Positions 37,647 to 46,592 of a stretch of 64,000 nucleotides of DNA are shown here, piece by piece; within the stretch, counting starts at the first letter, position 1, and the number at the start of each line of letters is the position of its first letter. The position numbers and the translations under genes are program-made. The stretch lies in assembly GCF_900090315.1 (NCBI RefSeq), contig NZ_FMHZ01000002.1, forward strand, positions 1,776,501-1,840,500. The letters are read 5' to 3'. This DNA is from Micromonospora citrea (GTDB lineage: Bacteria > Actinomycetota > Actinomycetes > Mycobacteriales > Micromonosporaceae). The notes beneath the pieces are model-generated. The model worked only from the letters and a program-made list of their open reading frames with translations, was not told the origin of the DNA and did not search any database.

Positions 37647-38594
37647 TCATCGCGCAGCGGCCGGCACCAGTCGCAGGGCGGCCGGGATCAGCTCCGGCGC
37701 GGCCGAGTCGAGCCAGTGGATCCGCTCGTCCCGGCGGAACCAGGACCGCTGCCGCCGCACGAAGCGCCGGGTGGCGCGGATCGTCTCGTCGTGCGCCTCG
37801 GCCTCGGTCAGCTCCCCGGCGAGGAAGCGCAGCACCTGCTGGTAGCCGAGCGCCCGGCTGGCCGTACGCCCCTGCGGCAGGCCGCGCCCGACCAGCTCCC
37901 GGGTCTCGGCGACCAGGCCGTCGGCCCACATCCGGTCGACCCGCAGGGCGATCCGCTCGTCCAGCAGCGCCGTGTCCAGGTCCACCCCGAGCTGCACCGA
38001 CGGATAGTAGGGCGTCGGGTCGGGCAGCGACGCGGTGAAGGGCGCCCCGGTCAGCTCGACGACCTCCAGCGCCCGCACGATCCGCCGGCCGTTGCCGGGC
38101 AGGATCCCCGCCGCGGCGGCCGGGTCGGCCTCGCGCAGCCGGGCGTACAGGGGGGCGGGGCCGGCCTCGGCCAGCTCCCGCTCCAGCCGCTCCCGCACGA
38201 CCGGGTCGGTGCCAGGGAACTCGAACCGCTCCAGCACCGCCCGCACGTAGAGGCCGGAGCCGCCGACCAGCAGCGGCACCCGGCCCCGGGTCAGGATGTC
38301 GTCGACCGCCGCGCGGGCCAGCCGCTGGTATTCCGCCACGCTCGCCGGTTCGGTGACGTCCCAGATGTCGAGCAGGTGGTGCGGCACCCCCTCGCGCTCG
38401 GCCGGGGTGAGCTTCGCGGTGCCGATGTCCATGCCCCGGTAGAGCTGCATGGAGTCGGCGTTGACCACCTCGCCGTCGAGGGCGTGCGCGAGGGCGATGC
38501 TGAGCGCCGACTTTCCGGCCGCGGTGGGCCCGACCACCGCGACCACCGTGCCGGCCGGCGGGCGGCCGTGTCCGGCCCCGCCCGGCGCCGTCAC
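37647..38594 (-). CDS. miaA: tRNA dimethylallyltransferase
   Basis: MiaA adds a dimethylallyl group to N6 of A37 in tRNAs reading UNN codons; MiaB (41701) then adds methylthio. The 315-residue protein has the P-loop VVGPTAAGKSALSIALAHAL, DSMQLYRGMDIGTAK and LVGGSGLYVRAVLE. It starts at a GTG overlapping the previous stop as GTGA, so it is coupled to the dioxygenase-like gene. Confidence 0.96.
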   Translation of the reverse strand: MTAPGGAGHGRPPAGTVVAVVGPTAAGKSALSIALAHALDGEVVNADSMQLYRGMDIGTAKLTPAEREGVPHHLLDIWDVTEPASVAEYQRLARAAVDDILTRGRVPLLVGGSGLYVRAVLERFEFPGTDPVVRERLERELAEAGPAPLYARLREADPAAAAGILPGNGRRIVRALEVVELTGAPFTASLPDPTPYYPSVQLGVDLDTALLDERIALRVDRMWADGLVAETRELVGRGLPQGRTASRALGYQQVLRFLAGELTEAEAHDETIRATRRFVRRQRSWFRRDERIHWLDSAAPELIPAALRLVPAAAR

Positions 38595-39310
38595 GCCGGC
38601 TCCCAGCTGGCCACGAGGTAGGCCACGCCGTAGGGCGCGGCGTCGTAGGTCACGTCGCCGCGCCACTGCCCGCCTGTCGCTTCCGCCGCGCCGGCGAGCA
38701 CCTGCCAGGCCGCCCGGCCGGCGACCTTCAGCTCCGCCGACAGCCCCGGGTTCAGGCCGCGCAGGGCGTCGGCGTCCGCGCCGGCCAGGGCGCGGGCGAC
38801 CCCGTCGTCGTACGCCTCGGCGCGCGGGTCGTCGTAGCCGGGCGCCTTCTCGCCCCGGCAGGCGGAGCCGTCCCCCAGCACCAGCAACGCGACCCGGCCC
38901 TCGGTGCCGCGCACCAGCTCCGCCCCGAGCGCGGCGCACTCGTCCGGGCCGGCGTCGGCGGCGACCGACTGCGCGAACCGGGGCAGGTCGGTCCCGGCGC
39001 GGCCAACCAGCCACGCGCCGACGGTCAGGCTCAGCGGCAGCCGGTCGCTCCCGGCGCAGTTCACCTTCCACAACCGCACGTGCCGGTCGAGGCCGTACGG
39101 CCGCAGCGAGCCGTGGTCGGCCGCGTTGAAGCGGGCGGTCTCCGGACCGCCGCCGACCAGGACGATCACGTCGGGCCTGGCGGCGATCAGCCCGGCGACG
39201 GCGGCGTCACAGGCGGCGCGAAGCTCGTCCAGCTCGGGTGCGGCGGCACCCGCCAGCTCGGGGACGATCAGCGGCGGGTGGGGGCAGACGGCGGCGGCGA
39301 CCAGGGGCAC
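38591..39310 (-). CDS. class III extradiol dioxygenase-like (subunit B type) protein
   Basis: The 239-residue protein opens VPLVAAAVCPHPPLIVPELA and has VIVLVGGGPETARF and FNAADHGSLRPYG, matching the LigB-like family seen next to miaA in actinomycetes. Family members bind iron through two histidines and a glutamate; His in CPHPP and DHGS are candidates. The substrate is unknown and it may have lost dioxygenase function. The GTG start removes a non-conserved extension of 15 codons. Confidence 0.85.
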   Translation of the reverse strand: MPLVAAAVCPHPPLIVPELAGAAAPELDELRAACDAAVAGLIAARPDVIVLVGGGPETARFNAADHGSLRPYGLDRHVRLWKVNCAGSDRLPLSLTVGAWLVGRAGTDLPRFAQSVAADAGPDECAALGAELVRGTEGRVALLVLGDGSACRGEKAPGYDDPRAEAYDDGVARALAGADADALRGLNPGLSAELKVAGRAAWQVLAGAAEATGGQWRGDVTYDAAPYGVAYLVASWEPA

Positions 39311-39358
39311 CAGGCAACGGTATCGGCACGACTGCGCCCGGCGCCCCGCACCCACCGC

Positions 39359-39808
39359 TCAGCCTGCCTGGCCGCCCCAGCCGCCCTGCACCATGGTCTG
39401 GAAGCGCCACTGGCCGCCGGCCTTCACCAGCAGGTCGGCGTAGCGCACCTGCTGCCGCTCGCCGTCGATCGTGAACTCCGCCTCGGTGAAGACGATGACC
39501 AGGCTGGGGGTGAGGAAGTACGGGGTACGACGGGATTCCATGGTCAGGTCGCCCCCGCCGCCGAGGACGCCGCCCATCTTCTCCAGGTACGCCGGGCGGT
39601 CGAGTTGCTGGGCGGAGCCTTCCCCGGCGGCGTCGTCGGTGACCGTGTTGAGCGGGAACATCGCCAGGTCGGCGGTGCCCGCCACGTCGCCCGCCTCGGC
39701 CAACGCGTCGTAGCGGCGGAACCATTCGTCCAGCTCGTCGAGGGCGGCCGGGTCCGGCACGAAGCTCTGGTCGACCGGGGGCGTGATCCGGCTGCGGGAC
39801 TGCGTCAT
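39359..39808 (-). CDS. NTF2-like (SnoaL/DUF4440-type) protein
   Basis: The 149-residue protein has an N-terminal helix pair (LDELDEWFRRYDALAEAGDV) and a curved beta sheet (SLVIVFTEAEFTIDGERQQV, QWRFQTMVQGGW), the cone-shaped NTF2 fold used by enzymes and binding proteins. No function can be assigned. GGAGGAG lies just upstream of the ATG. A long palindrome in its promoter suggests regulation by a TetR-type repressor not encoded nearby. Confidence 0.75.
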   Translation of the reverse strand: MTQSRSRITPPVDQSFVPDPAALDELDEWFRRYDALAEAGDVAGTADLAMFPLNTVTDDAAGEGSAQQLDRPAYLEKMGGVLGGGGDLTMESRRTPYFLTPSLVIVFTEAEFTIDGERQQVRYADLLVKAGGQWRFQTMVQGGWGGQAG

Positions 39809-39846
39809 GTGCTCCTCCTTCATCGGCCGGCGACTGCGGGTCGCTG

Positions 39847-39877
39847 GCCCGTACGCCGTACGGTACAGCGTACGGGC
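39847..39877 (-). promoter_or_regulatory. palindromic operator over the promoter of the NTF2-like gene
   Basis: GCCCGTACGC (39847-39856) and GCGTACGGGC (39868-39877) are perfect 10-bp arms around an 11-base centre with further GTAC elements. On the minus strand TTGTCG and TACCGT spaced by 17 bases form a promoter whose -10 lies inside the palindrome. The arrangement fits repression by a TetR-family dimer pair. Confidence 0.65.
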
Positions 39878-40059
39878 AAGTTCGACAACTTCCTTTCAGG
39901 TTGCCGGTCGCAGGCGGTAGGACACCGTATGGTCACGGTCGGCGATAGGCGCTCGACGGGAACCGGGTCGCACCTGTGACAATGCCGGGGGAAACTTTGC
40001 TGCGCCGTGGCGGCGATCGTGGGACTGCTCCCCGACGCCGGGAGAACGAGGATGGGCAC

Positions 40060-41268
40060 ATGAGCGACTGGACTGCCTTCGGACGGGTGGACGCGGACGG
40101 CACCGTGTACGTCAAGACCGCCGAGGGCGAGCGGGTGGTCGGATCCTGGCAGGCGGGAGCGCCCGAGGAGGGGCTGGCCCACTTCGCCCGCCGCTTCGAC
40201 GACCTGGTGACCGAGGTCAACCTGACGGAGGCGCGGCTCAACTCGGGTGCGGCGGACGCCGGCCACTCGCTGACCACGATCCGCCGGATCCGCGCCTCGC
40301 TCGCCGACGCGCACGTCGTCGGCGACATCGACGCGCTGGCCGCCCGGCTGGACCGGCTCGCCGCCGTCGCCGAGGAGAAGGCCGGCGAGGCCAAGGCCGC
40401 CAAGGAGGCCGCCCGGGGCGAGGCGCTCGCCCGCAAGCAGGCCCTGGTGGAGGAGGCGGAGAAGCTGGCCGCCGAGTCGACCGGCTGGAAGACCGCCGGC
40501 GACCGGCTCAAGGAGATCCTCGACGAGTGGAAGACCATTCGCGGGGTCGACAAGAAGACCGACGGTGAGCTGTGGAAGCGGTTCGCCGCCGCCCGGGACG
40601 GCTTCACCCGGCGCCGGGGCGCCCACTTCGCCTCGCTGGACGCGCAGCGCAAGCAGGCGCAGTCCGTCAAGGAGGAGCTGGTCGCCGAGGCGGAGAAGCT
40701 GAAGGACTCCACCGACTGGGCGGCCACGGCTAACCAGCTCAAGGACCTCATGAACCAGTGGAAGGCCGCCCCGCGCGCCTCCAAGGAGGCGGAGCAGAAG
40801 CTCTGGGAGAGGTTCCGGGCCGCGCAGGACGAGTTCTTCACCCGGCGCAGCGAGGTCTTCTCGGCCCGCGACAACGAGCAGCGGGCCAACCTGGAGCGCA
40901 AGCAGGCGCTGCTCGCCGAGGCCGAGGCGCTGGACGTCGACGGCGACCCGAAGGGCGCGCAGGCCAGGCTGCGGGAGATCCAGGCGCAGTGGCACGAGGC
41001 CGGCCGGGTGCCCCGCGAGGCGGCCGCCGGGCTGGAGCGGCGGCTGCGCGCGGTCGACGAGAAGGTCCGCGAGGTGATGGACTCGGCCTGGCGGCGGACC
41101 ACCAAGGAGGACAACCCGCTGCTGGCCCAGATGCGGGCGCAGGTCGCCGAGGCCGAGGAGCGGCTGGCCCGCGCCCGGGCCGCGGGCGACGCCAAGCGGA
41201 TCCGCGAGGCCGAGCAGGCGCTTGCCTCGAAGCGGCAGTTCCTCCAGCTCGCCGAGCAGGCCGGCTGA
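40060..41268 (+). CDS. DUF349 coiled-coil protein
   Basis: The 402-residue protein consists of a short N-terminal beta domain (WTAFGRVDADGTVYVKTAEG) and long charged helices containing DUF349 repeats (WKTAGDRLKEILDEWKTI, WAATANQLKDLMNQWKAA, GAQARLREIQAQWHEAG), each with a conserved Trp. It is almost entirely alpha-helical and rich in Lys, Glu and Ala. DUF349 proteins are common in actinobacteria, with no settled function. The ATG has GAGG eight bases upstream. Confidence 0.9.
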   Translation: MSDWTAFGRVDADGTVYVKTAEGERVVGSWQAGAPEEGLAHFARRFDDLVTEVNLTEARLNSGAADAGHSLTTIRRIRASLADAHVVGDIDALAARLDRLAAVAEEKAGEAKAAKEAARGEALARKQALVEEAEKLAAESTGWKTAGDRLKEILDEWKTIRGVDKKTDGELWKRFAAARDGFTRRRGAHFASLDAQRKQAQSVKEELVAEAEKLKDSTDWAATANQLKDLMNQWKAAPRASKEAEQKLWERFRAAQDEFFTRRSEVFSARDNEQRANLERKQALLAEAEALDVDGDPKGAQARLREIQAQWHEAGRVPREAAAGLERRLRAVDEKVREVMDSAWRRTTKEDNPLLAQMRAQVAEAEERLARARAAGDAKRIREAEQALASKRQFLQLAEQAG

Positions 41269-41400
41269 CCCGACTTTCCCTGGAAGCCCCTGGCCCCTGA
41301 CGGGAACCGGGGGCTTCCGCGCATCCCGACCCCCGCGCCCCTCACCCTCACCCTCTCGCTCTCGCCGCTCTCGCTCTCGCCTCGATGGCCCGAGATCGCG

Positions 41401-41458
41401 CAACTTCCGGGAAGTAGTGGCATCCGGGCGTCGGGACACCACTACTTCCCGGAAGTTG
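41401..41458. repeat. intergenic inverted repeat, family 3
   Basis: Perfect 20-bp arms (41401-41420 and 41439-41458), opening CAACTTCCGGGAAGTAGTGG, enclose an 18-base loop. It lies between the convergent DUF349 and miaB genes. Each arm also contains its own small palindrome, CTTCCGGGAAG. Confidence 0.9.
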
Positions 41459-41532
41459 TTCGGATCATGGCGTCTCGGCGCCCGCGCGGGGGCGGGGCCA
41501 CGGCGCGCGGGGCACCGGCGCGGGCGCCGTGA

Positions 41533-41662
41533 GGGCCAGGGTGTGCGGGTGCCAGGGTGTGCGGATGCCACAGGGCGCGGATGCCAGGGTGTGCGGGTGC
41601 CACAGGGCGCGGGTGCCAGGGTGTGCGGGTGCCGCGGGGTGCGGGTGCCACGGGGTGCGGAC
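41533..41662. repeat. degenerate tandem repeat between DUF349 and miaB genes
   Basis: About eight units of 15-16 bases of the type GGGTGCCAGGGTGTGC, with a CACAGGGCGC variant, follow one another. The 41269-41700 interval holds only this array and the family 3 hairpin; no gene was identified. Confidence 0.8.
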
Positions 41663-41700
41663 CGAGCGGGGGCGGGTCACCCCGGAGGGGCCCGGCCGGG

Positions 41701-43290
41701 TCAGTGGGCGGCGCAGCCCGTCGTCGGCGCCGGCACCGCGGCCGGCGCGCCGATGGTGGGCAGCCCGAGCAACACTCCGGGGGTACGCGGGGCGCGTCCC
41801 GCCTCGGCCGCGTCGCCCGCGCGGGTGCGCCGGTGCGACAGCGGCGCGCCGTCGGCGTTGAGGTGGTGCGGGGCGGCGTACGTGACGACGGTGTGCACGA
41901 TGTCGCCGGGGCGGATCGGCCCGACGGGAGAGCCGCCCTCCCCGTGCTGGCCGTCAGCCCCGACCGCGCCGTGCTGGCCGACCGCGCCGTGCTGGCCGTT
42001 CGCCCCGGGCTGGCCGTTCGCGCCGGTGGCGAAGTGGACGAGGCGGCCGTCGCGGGCCCGGCCGGACATCCGCCCGGTGCGCTCGTCCTTGCGCCCCTCG
42101 CCGACGGCGACCAGCACCTCGACGGTCTCCCCCACGAGCTTCTTGTTCTCCGCCCAGGTGATCTCCTCGACGCAGGCGATGAGCCGCTCGTAGCGCTCCT
42201 GGACGACCTGTTTGGGGAGCTGACCGTCCATGGTGGCGGCGGGGGTGCCGGGGCGCTTGGAGTACTGGAAGGTGAACGCCGACGAGAAGCGCGCCTCGCG
42301 GACCACGTCGAGGGTGCGCTCGAAGTCGGCGTCGGTCTCGCCGGGGAAGCCCACGATGATGTCGGTGGTGATCGCCGCGTCCGGCATCGCCGCCCGCACC
42401 TTCTCGATGATGCCGAGGTAGCGGTCGGCCCGGTAGGAGCGGCGCATCGCGCGCAGCACGTCGTCCGAGCCCGACTGCAGCGGCATGTGCAGCGAGTGGC
42501 AGACGTTCGGCGTCTCGGCCATCGCGGCGATGACGTCGTCGGTGAAGTCCTTGGGGTGCGGGCTGGTGAACCGGACCCGCTCCAGCCCGTCGATGTCGCC
42601 GCAGGCACGCAGCAGCTTGCCGAAGGCGAGCCGGTCGCCGAACTCGACGCCGTAGGAGTTGACGTTCTGCCCGAGCAGGGTCACCTCCAGCACGCCCTCG
42701 TCGACCAGGGCGCGCACCTCGGAGAGGATGTCGCCGGGGCGGCGGTCCTTCTCCTTGCCGCGCAGGGAGGGCACGATGCAGAACGTGCAGGTGTTGTTGC
42801 AGCCGACGGAGATCGACACCCAGCCGGCGTACGTGGACTCGCGCCGGGTGGGCAGCGTCGAGGGGAAGACGTCGAGGGACTCGAGGATCTCCACCTCGGC
42901 GGCGGCGTTGTGCCGGGCCCGCTCCAGCAGCACCGGCAGCGACCCGATGTTGTGCGTGCCGAAGACCACGTCCACCCAGGGTGCCTTGCGCACGATCTCG
43001 CCGCGGTCCTTCTGGGCCAGGCAGCCGCCGACGGCGATCTGCATCCCAGGGTGCCTGGACTTGACGGGGCGCAGGTGACCGAGGTTGCCGTAGAGCCGGT
43101 TGTCGGCGTTCTCCCGGACCGCGCAGGTGTTGAACACCACCACGTCCGGGTGGTCGTCGGCCTCGGGGGCGCGCACGTAGCCCGCCTGCTCCAGCAACCC
43201 GGAGATGCGCTCGGAGTCGTGCACGTTCATCTGGCAGCCGTACGTGCGCACCTGGTAGGTGCGCGGGCTGCTCGCCGCTGCGGTAGTCAT
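41701..43290 (-). CDS. miaB: tRNA-2-methylthio-N6-dimethylallyladenosine synthase
   Basis: MiaB is a radical-SAM enzyme that adds a methylthio group to i6A37 in tRNA, downstream of MiaA. The 529-residue protein has the N-terminal MTTase cysteines Cys19, Cys56 and Cys90, the radical-[11 protein letters not shown] motif (Cys164, Cys168, Cys171) and a C-terminal TRAM domain. The TRAM domain is interrupted near residues 420-450 by repeats of the GANGQHG type, and the C-terminus carries a 40-residue Pro/Ala-rich extension. Start is the ATG at 43290. Confidence 0.95.
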   Translation of the reverse strand: MTTAAASSPRTYQVRTYGCQMNVHDSERISGLLEQAGYVRAPEADDHPDVVVFNTCAVRENADNRLYGNLGHLRPVKSRHPGMQIAVGGCLAQKDRGEIVRKAPWVDVVFGTHNIGSLPVLLERARHNAAAEVEILESLDVFPSTLPTRRESTYAGWVSISVGCNNTCTFCIVPSLRGKEKDRRPGDILSEVRALVDEGVLEVTLLGQNVNSYGVEFGDRLAFGKLLRACGDIDGLERVRFTSPHPKDFTDDVIAAMAETPNVCHSLHMPLQSGSDDVLRAMRRSYRADRYLGIIEKVRAAMPDAAITTDIIVGFPGETDADFERTLDVVREARFSSAFTFQYSKRPGTPAATMDGQLPKQVVQERYERLIACVEEITWAENKKLVGETVEVLVAVGEGRKDERTGRMSGRARDGRLVHFATGANGQPGANGQHGAVGQHGAVGADGQHGEGGSPVGPIRPGDIVHTVVTYAAPHHLNADGAPLSHRRTRAGDAAEAGRAPRTPGVLLGLPTIGAPAAVPAPTTGCAAH

Positions 43291-43341
43291 GACCCGCACA
43301 GCGTATCCGGGCCGAGAAGTCCGAACGAACGAGGAGGAGCC

Positions 43342-43572
43342 GTGTGCCGCAGCATCAAGACCCTTCGTGAGCCGTACGTCCCCGAGGTGACGCCCGCCGA
43401 CGTCGAGGCCGCCGCCCTGCAGTACGTCCGGAAGATCTCGGGCTTCCGCAGGCCCGCCGCGCACAACGCCGCGGCCTTCGACGCGGCGGTCGCCGCGGTC
43501 GCCGCGGCCACCGCGACCCTGCTGAGCGAGTTGGAGGTACGCGGCGGCCGCTCCGCCGGCCCGGCCCGCTGA
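43342..43572 (+). CDS. DUF2277 protein
   Basis: The 76-residue protein matches the family start [20 protein letters not shown] and core [16 protein letters not shown]2277 proteins are small, widespread in actinobacteria and of unknown function. GAGGAGGAG lies five bases before the GTG. It diverges from miaB. Confidence 0.9.
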   Translation: MCRSIKTLREPYVPEVTPADVEAAALQYVRKISGFRRPAAHNAAAFDAAVAAVAAATATLLSELEVRGGRSAGPAR

Positions 43573-43646
43573 CGCCGGCGGCCGGCGCGACCGTCGTGCT
43601 CGAGCCCGCTGACCCCGGCGGCCGGCGCGACCGTCGTGCCCGAGCC
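43567..43646. repeat. two tandem 40-base units at the end of the DUF2277 gene
   Basis: CGCTGACGCCGGCGGCCGGC and the following 20 bases are repeated with two or three mismatches. The first unit contains the gene's stop codon. The second contributes one arm of the following terminator, so the duplication may have built or extended it. Confidence 0.85.
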
Positions 43647-43679
43647 CGCTGTCCGACGGGGTCGGGCACGACGCCGGCC
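43620..43679. terminator. bidirectional terminator between convergent genes
   Basis: A 12-bp stem (CGTCGTGCCCGA at 43632-43643 with TCGGGCACGACG at 43662-43673) is extended by an outer GGCCGGCG/CGCCGGCC pairing after a bulge. It sits between the DUF2277 gene and the convergent hypothetical gene. Confidence 0.75.
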
Positions 43680-43688
43680 GGGGTGGGG

Positions 43689-44168
43689 TCAGGCGGCGGC
43701 GAGCGCGGGGAGGATCGAGTCGGGGGCCCAGCGCGAGCGGTGGCACTGCGACCAGCCGCGGCAGCGGGGGTCGGCGTCGGTGCAGAGCCGCTGGTTGCCG
43801 AGCACCTCGCCGTCGTCGGTCTCCCGGACGTCGAAGTGCACCGGCCGGATCGTGCCGTCGGGCGCGACGAGCAGGTGCCGGCCGGCGTCGAGGGTGTCGT
43901 CACGCAGCAGGCAGTTGCGGTCCAGCAGCCGCGCCAGCGCGGCGATGCTGGCGTGCTCGGGCAGCCGGTCGGGCACCCCGTAGCAGTCCACGATCGTGGC
44001 GAACTCCCCTGGCGCCTGCCAGACGTCGCAGATCACCGCGTACGTCGGCAGCCGGGCCGGATCCGCCGCCGCCAGGGGCATCACCACCCGGCCGAGCGCC
44101 TCGGCCAGTGCCGGATAGACCTCCACCGGCCGCACCTGGTCGATTCTCCAGTTCCACAGCTCGGTCAT
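43689..44168 (-). CDS. hypothetical protein
   Basis: The 159-residue protein starts [20 protein letters not shown] and is soluble, with a possible C-terminal cysteine pair ([20 protein letters not shown]). I do not recognise the family. GAGGAGG lies five bases before the ATG. The upstream interval to 44483 contains promoter-like TTGCCC and TATGCA elements on the minus strand but nothing definite. Confidence 0.75.
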   Translation of the reverse strand: MTELWNWRIDQVRPVEVYPALAEALGRVVMPLAAADPARLPTYAVICDVWQAPGEFATIVDCYGVPDRLPEHASIAALARLLDRNCLLRDDTLDAGRHLLVAPDGTIRPVHFDVRETDDGEVLGNQRLCTDADPRCRGWSQCHRSRWAPDSILPALAAA

Positions 44169-44483
44169 GCCGCCTCCTCGCTGTGCTCGTCCCACCGGCC
44201 TCCGGATCGGGCCTTAATGACGATGGTGGGGTGCATATGACCTCAGCCGGGGGCAAGTTACCGGTCTGTGACCATTCCGGGCAAAATTTCCTCGAGCGCC
44301 GTTGCTCGGAGTAGCGGAAAGGCGACAGTTTATCGGGTACGGTGGCCCGCCCAGGGCTCCCTCGCCGGTCGCGTCGCCCGTTTCCCGACCGAACCCGGCG
44401 GCCCGGCCGGGCGGCGGTCACGGCCCGCCCCAGACGCGCACCCCCGCCCCGCACCCATGCCCGCGCCCGCGCCCGCCCCTGTG

Positions 44484-44558
44484 CGTCGATCTTGCACTTT
44501 CGGCCCCCGGCATGCCTCGGATGCCCGGTGTGTCGGGGCAGGAAGTGCAAGATCGACG
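44484..44558. repeat. intergenic inverted repeat, family 1, copy d
   Basis: Arms CGTCGATCTTGCACTTTC and GGAAGTGCAAGATCGACG pair almost perfectly, with inner GGCCCC/GGGGCA pairing. It lies just downstream of selD and upstream of the hypothetical gene on the same strand. The rest of 44169-44598 shows no gene. Confidence 0.85.
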
Positions 44559-44598
44559 AGGACGGACGGCGGGCGCGGCGCGGGGCGGCGGGCGCCGG

Positions 44599-45588
44599 TC
44601 AGCGCACGATCAACCGGTGCTCGCCGGGCGGCAGCAGCTCGCCCACCACCGTCGCGCCGGGCAGTTCGCCCGCCACCAGCAGGCCGCCCGAGGTCTGCGC
44701 GTCGGCCAGCAGCAGCCGCACCTGCTCGGGTGTGCCGCCGAAGTCGGTCCAGGGCGTCACCCAGTCCAGGTTGCGGCGGCTGCCGCCGCTGACGTACCCG
44801 TCGCGCGCCGCCTCCCGCGCGCCGGGAAGGAACGGCACCCGGGCGGCGTCGATCGCCACCGTCAGCCGGCTCGCCCGGGCCAGTTTGGAGGCGTGCCCGA
44901 GCAGGCCGAAACCGGTCACGTCGGTGCCGCAGCGGATGCCGGCCGCCACCGCGGCCCGCGCGGCGTCCCGGTTCAGGGTGGTCATCGCGGCGACCGCCTC
45001 GGGGAAGCTCTCGCCGGTGGCCTTGTGCCGGGCGTTGAGCACCCCGACGCCGAGCGGCTTGGTCAGCGACAGCGGCAGCCCGGGCCGGCCCGCGTCCAGG
45101 GTGATCAGCTCGTCGGGGCGCACCACCCCGGTGACGGCCAGCCCGTACTTGGGGCCGTCGTCGTCGACGCTGTGCCCGCCGGCGAGGTGGCAGCCGGCGG
45201 CCCGGGCCACGTCCTGCCCGCCGCGCAGCACCTCCCGGGCCAGCTCCAGCGGCAGCACGTCGCGCGGCCAGCACAGCAGGTTGAGCGCGACGAGCGGGGT
45301 GCCGCCCATCGCGTACACGTCGGAGAGCGCGTTGGTCGCGGCGATCCGGCCCCAGTCGTACGCGTCGTCGACGACCGGGGTGAAGAAGTCGGCGGTGGTG
45401 ACCAGGCCGGTGCGTTCGTCGAGCCGGACCACCGCGGCGTCGTCGCCGTGGTCGAGCCCGACGAGCAGCTCGGCGGCGCCGCTGGCCGGGCCGAGGCCGG
45501 CGACCATCGCCTCCAGCTCGCCCGGGGGGATCTTGCAGGCACATCCGCCGCCGCGGGCGTACCGGGTCAGCCGCACCGGTTCGGTCAC
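44599..45588 (-). CDS. selD: selenide, water dikinase (selenophosphate synthase)
   Basis: SelD makes selenophosphate, the selenium donor for selenocysteine and selenouridine. The 329-residue protein opens VTEPVRLTRYARGGGCACK, with catalytic Cys16 and Lys19 aligned with the E. coli Cys17/Lys20 pair, and has HGDDAAVVRLDERTGLVTTA and SGGLLVAGE. The catalytic position is cysteine, not selenocysteine. No selA, selB or selC gene is in the window. It diverges from gluABCD. A GTG two codons earlier (45594) has a closer GGAG site and is an alternative start. Confidence 0.93.
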   Translation of the reverse strand: MTEPVRLTRYARGGGCACKIPPGELEAMVAGLGPASGAAELLVGLDHGDDAAVVRLDERTGLVTTADFFTPVVDDAYDWGRIAATNALSDVYAMGGTPLVALNLLCWPRDVLPLELAREVLRGGQDVARAAGCHLAGGHSVDDDGPKYGLAVTGVVRPDELITLDAGRPGLPLSLTKPLGVGVLNARHKATGESFPEAVAAMTTLNRDAARAAVAAGIRCGTDVTGFGLLGHASKLARASRLTVAIDAARVPFLPGAREAARDGYVSGGSRRNLDWVTPWTDFGGTPEQVRLLLADAQTSGGLLVAGELPGATVVGELLPPGEHRLIVR

Positions 45589-45788
45589 CCCCACATGATC
45601 TCCACACCATCCCCGGCCGCGCCACCGCACGGGTCGGTTTCGTGGTCAAAATCCGACTCTCGACCCCGACGGCGAACGGTGTTACCGCTCCGTGACCAAC
45701 CGGGTTGCGTGCCGCCACATCCCCCCGCCTACAGTTGCCCAACCGGGGGTCAACCGACCCCGCGCGACGACAGGGACGGTGGACGAAC

Positions 45789-46535
45789 GTGACGACGGGC
45801 GAACCGCTCATCGTGCTGGACTCGGTCAACAAGTGGTTCGGGCCGCTGCACGTGCTGGACGACGTCTCACTGTCGGTCGGGCGCGGCGAAGTGGTCGTGG
45901 TCATCGGCCCGTCCGGCTCTGGCAAGTCAACGCTCTGCCGCACCATCAACCGGCTGGAGCCGATCACCTCCGGCACCATCACCTTCGACGGGCAGCCACT
46001 GCCGGCCGAGGGCAAGGCGCTGGCGAAGCTGCGCAGCGAGGTCGGCATGGTGTTCCAGTCGTTCAACCTCTTCGCGCACAAGACGATCCTCGAGAACGTC
46101 GTCCTCGGGCCGGTCAAGGTCCGCAAGGAGAAGCCGGCGGCGGCCCGCGAGCGCGGCCTGGCCCTGCTCGACCGGGTCGGCATCGCCAACCAGGCCGACA
46201 AGTTTCCCGCCCAGCTCTCCGGCGGCCAGCAGCAGCGTGTCGCGATCGCCCGGGCGCTCGCCATGCAGCCCAAGGCGATGCTCTTCGACGAGCCGACCAG
46301 CGCGCTCGACCCGGAGATGGTCGGCGAGGTGCTGGACGTGATGACGTCGCTGGCCCGCGAGGGCATGACCATGGTCGTGGTGACCCACGAGATGGGCTTC
46401 GCCCGGCACGCGGCCAACCGGGTCATCTTCATGGCCGACGGCCAGCTGGTCGAGGACGCCCCGCCGGCCGAGTTCTTCGCCAACCCGCGCAGCGAGCGGG
46501 CCAAGGACTTCCTCTCCAAGATCCTCACGCACTAG
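45789..46535 (+). CDS. gluA: glutamate/polar amino acid ABC transporter ATP-binding protein
   Basis: The 248-residue protein has Walker A ([18 protein letters not shown]), the Q-loop ([16 protein letters not shown]), the signature [20 protein letters not shown] and Walker B ([12 protein letters not shown]), all intact. The sequence class (HTILEN-type, polar amino acid) and the gene order that follows match GluA. It energises uptake by the two permeases encoded downstream. GTG start with a weak ribosome site. Confidence 0.95.
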   Translation: MTTGEPLIVLDSVNKWFGPLHVLDDVSLSVGRGEVVVVIGPSGSGKSTLCRTINRLEPITSGTITFDGQPLPAEGKALAKLRSEVGMVFQSFNLFAHKTILENVVLGPVKVRKEKPAAARERGLALLDRVGIANQADKFPAQLSGGQQQRVAIARALAMQPKAMLFDEPTSALDPEMVGEVLDVMTSLAREGMTMVVVTHEMGFARHAANRVIFMADGQLVEDAPPAEFFANPRSERAKDFLSKILTH

Positions 46536-46592
46536 GCGTCCGTACCTGGAGCGCGCCGTCCCCCGGCGGTTCCGTCCACAAAGGAGATCAAC

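Noticed and set aside
44599..45588. Selenocysteine in SelD
   Set aside because: The catalytic position is read as Cys16 from TGC, with no in-frame TGA in the gene.
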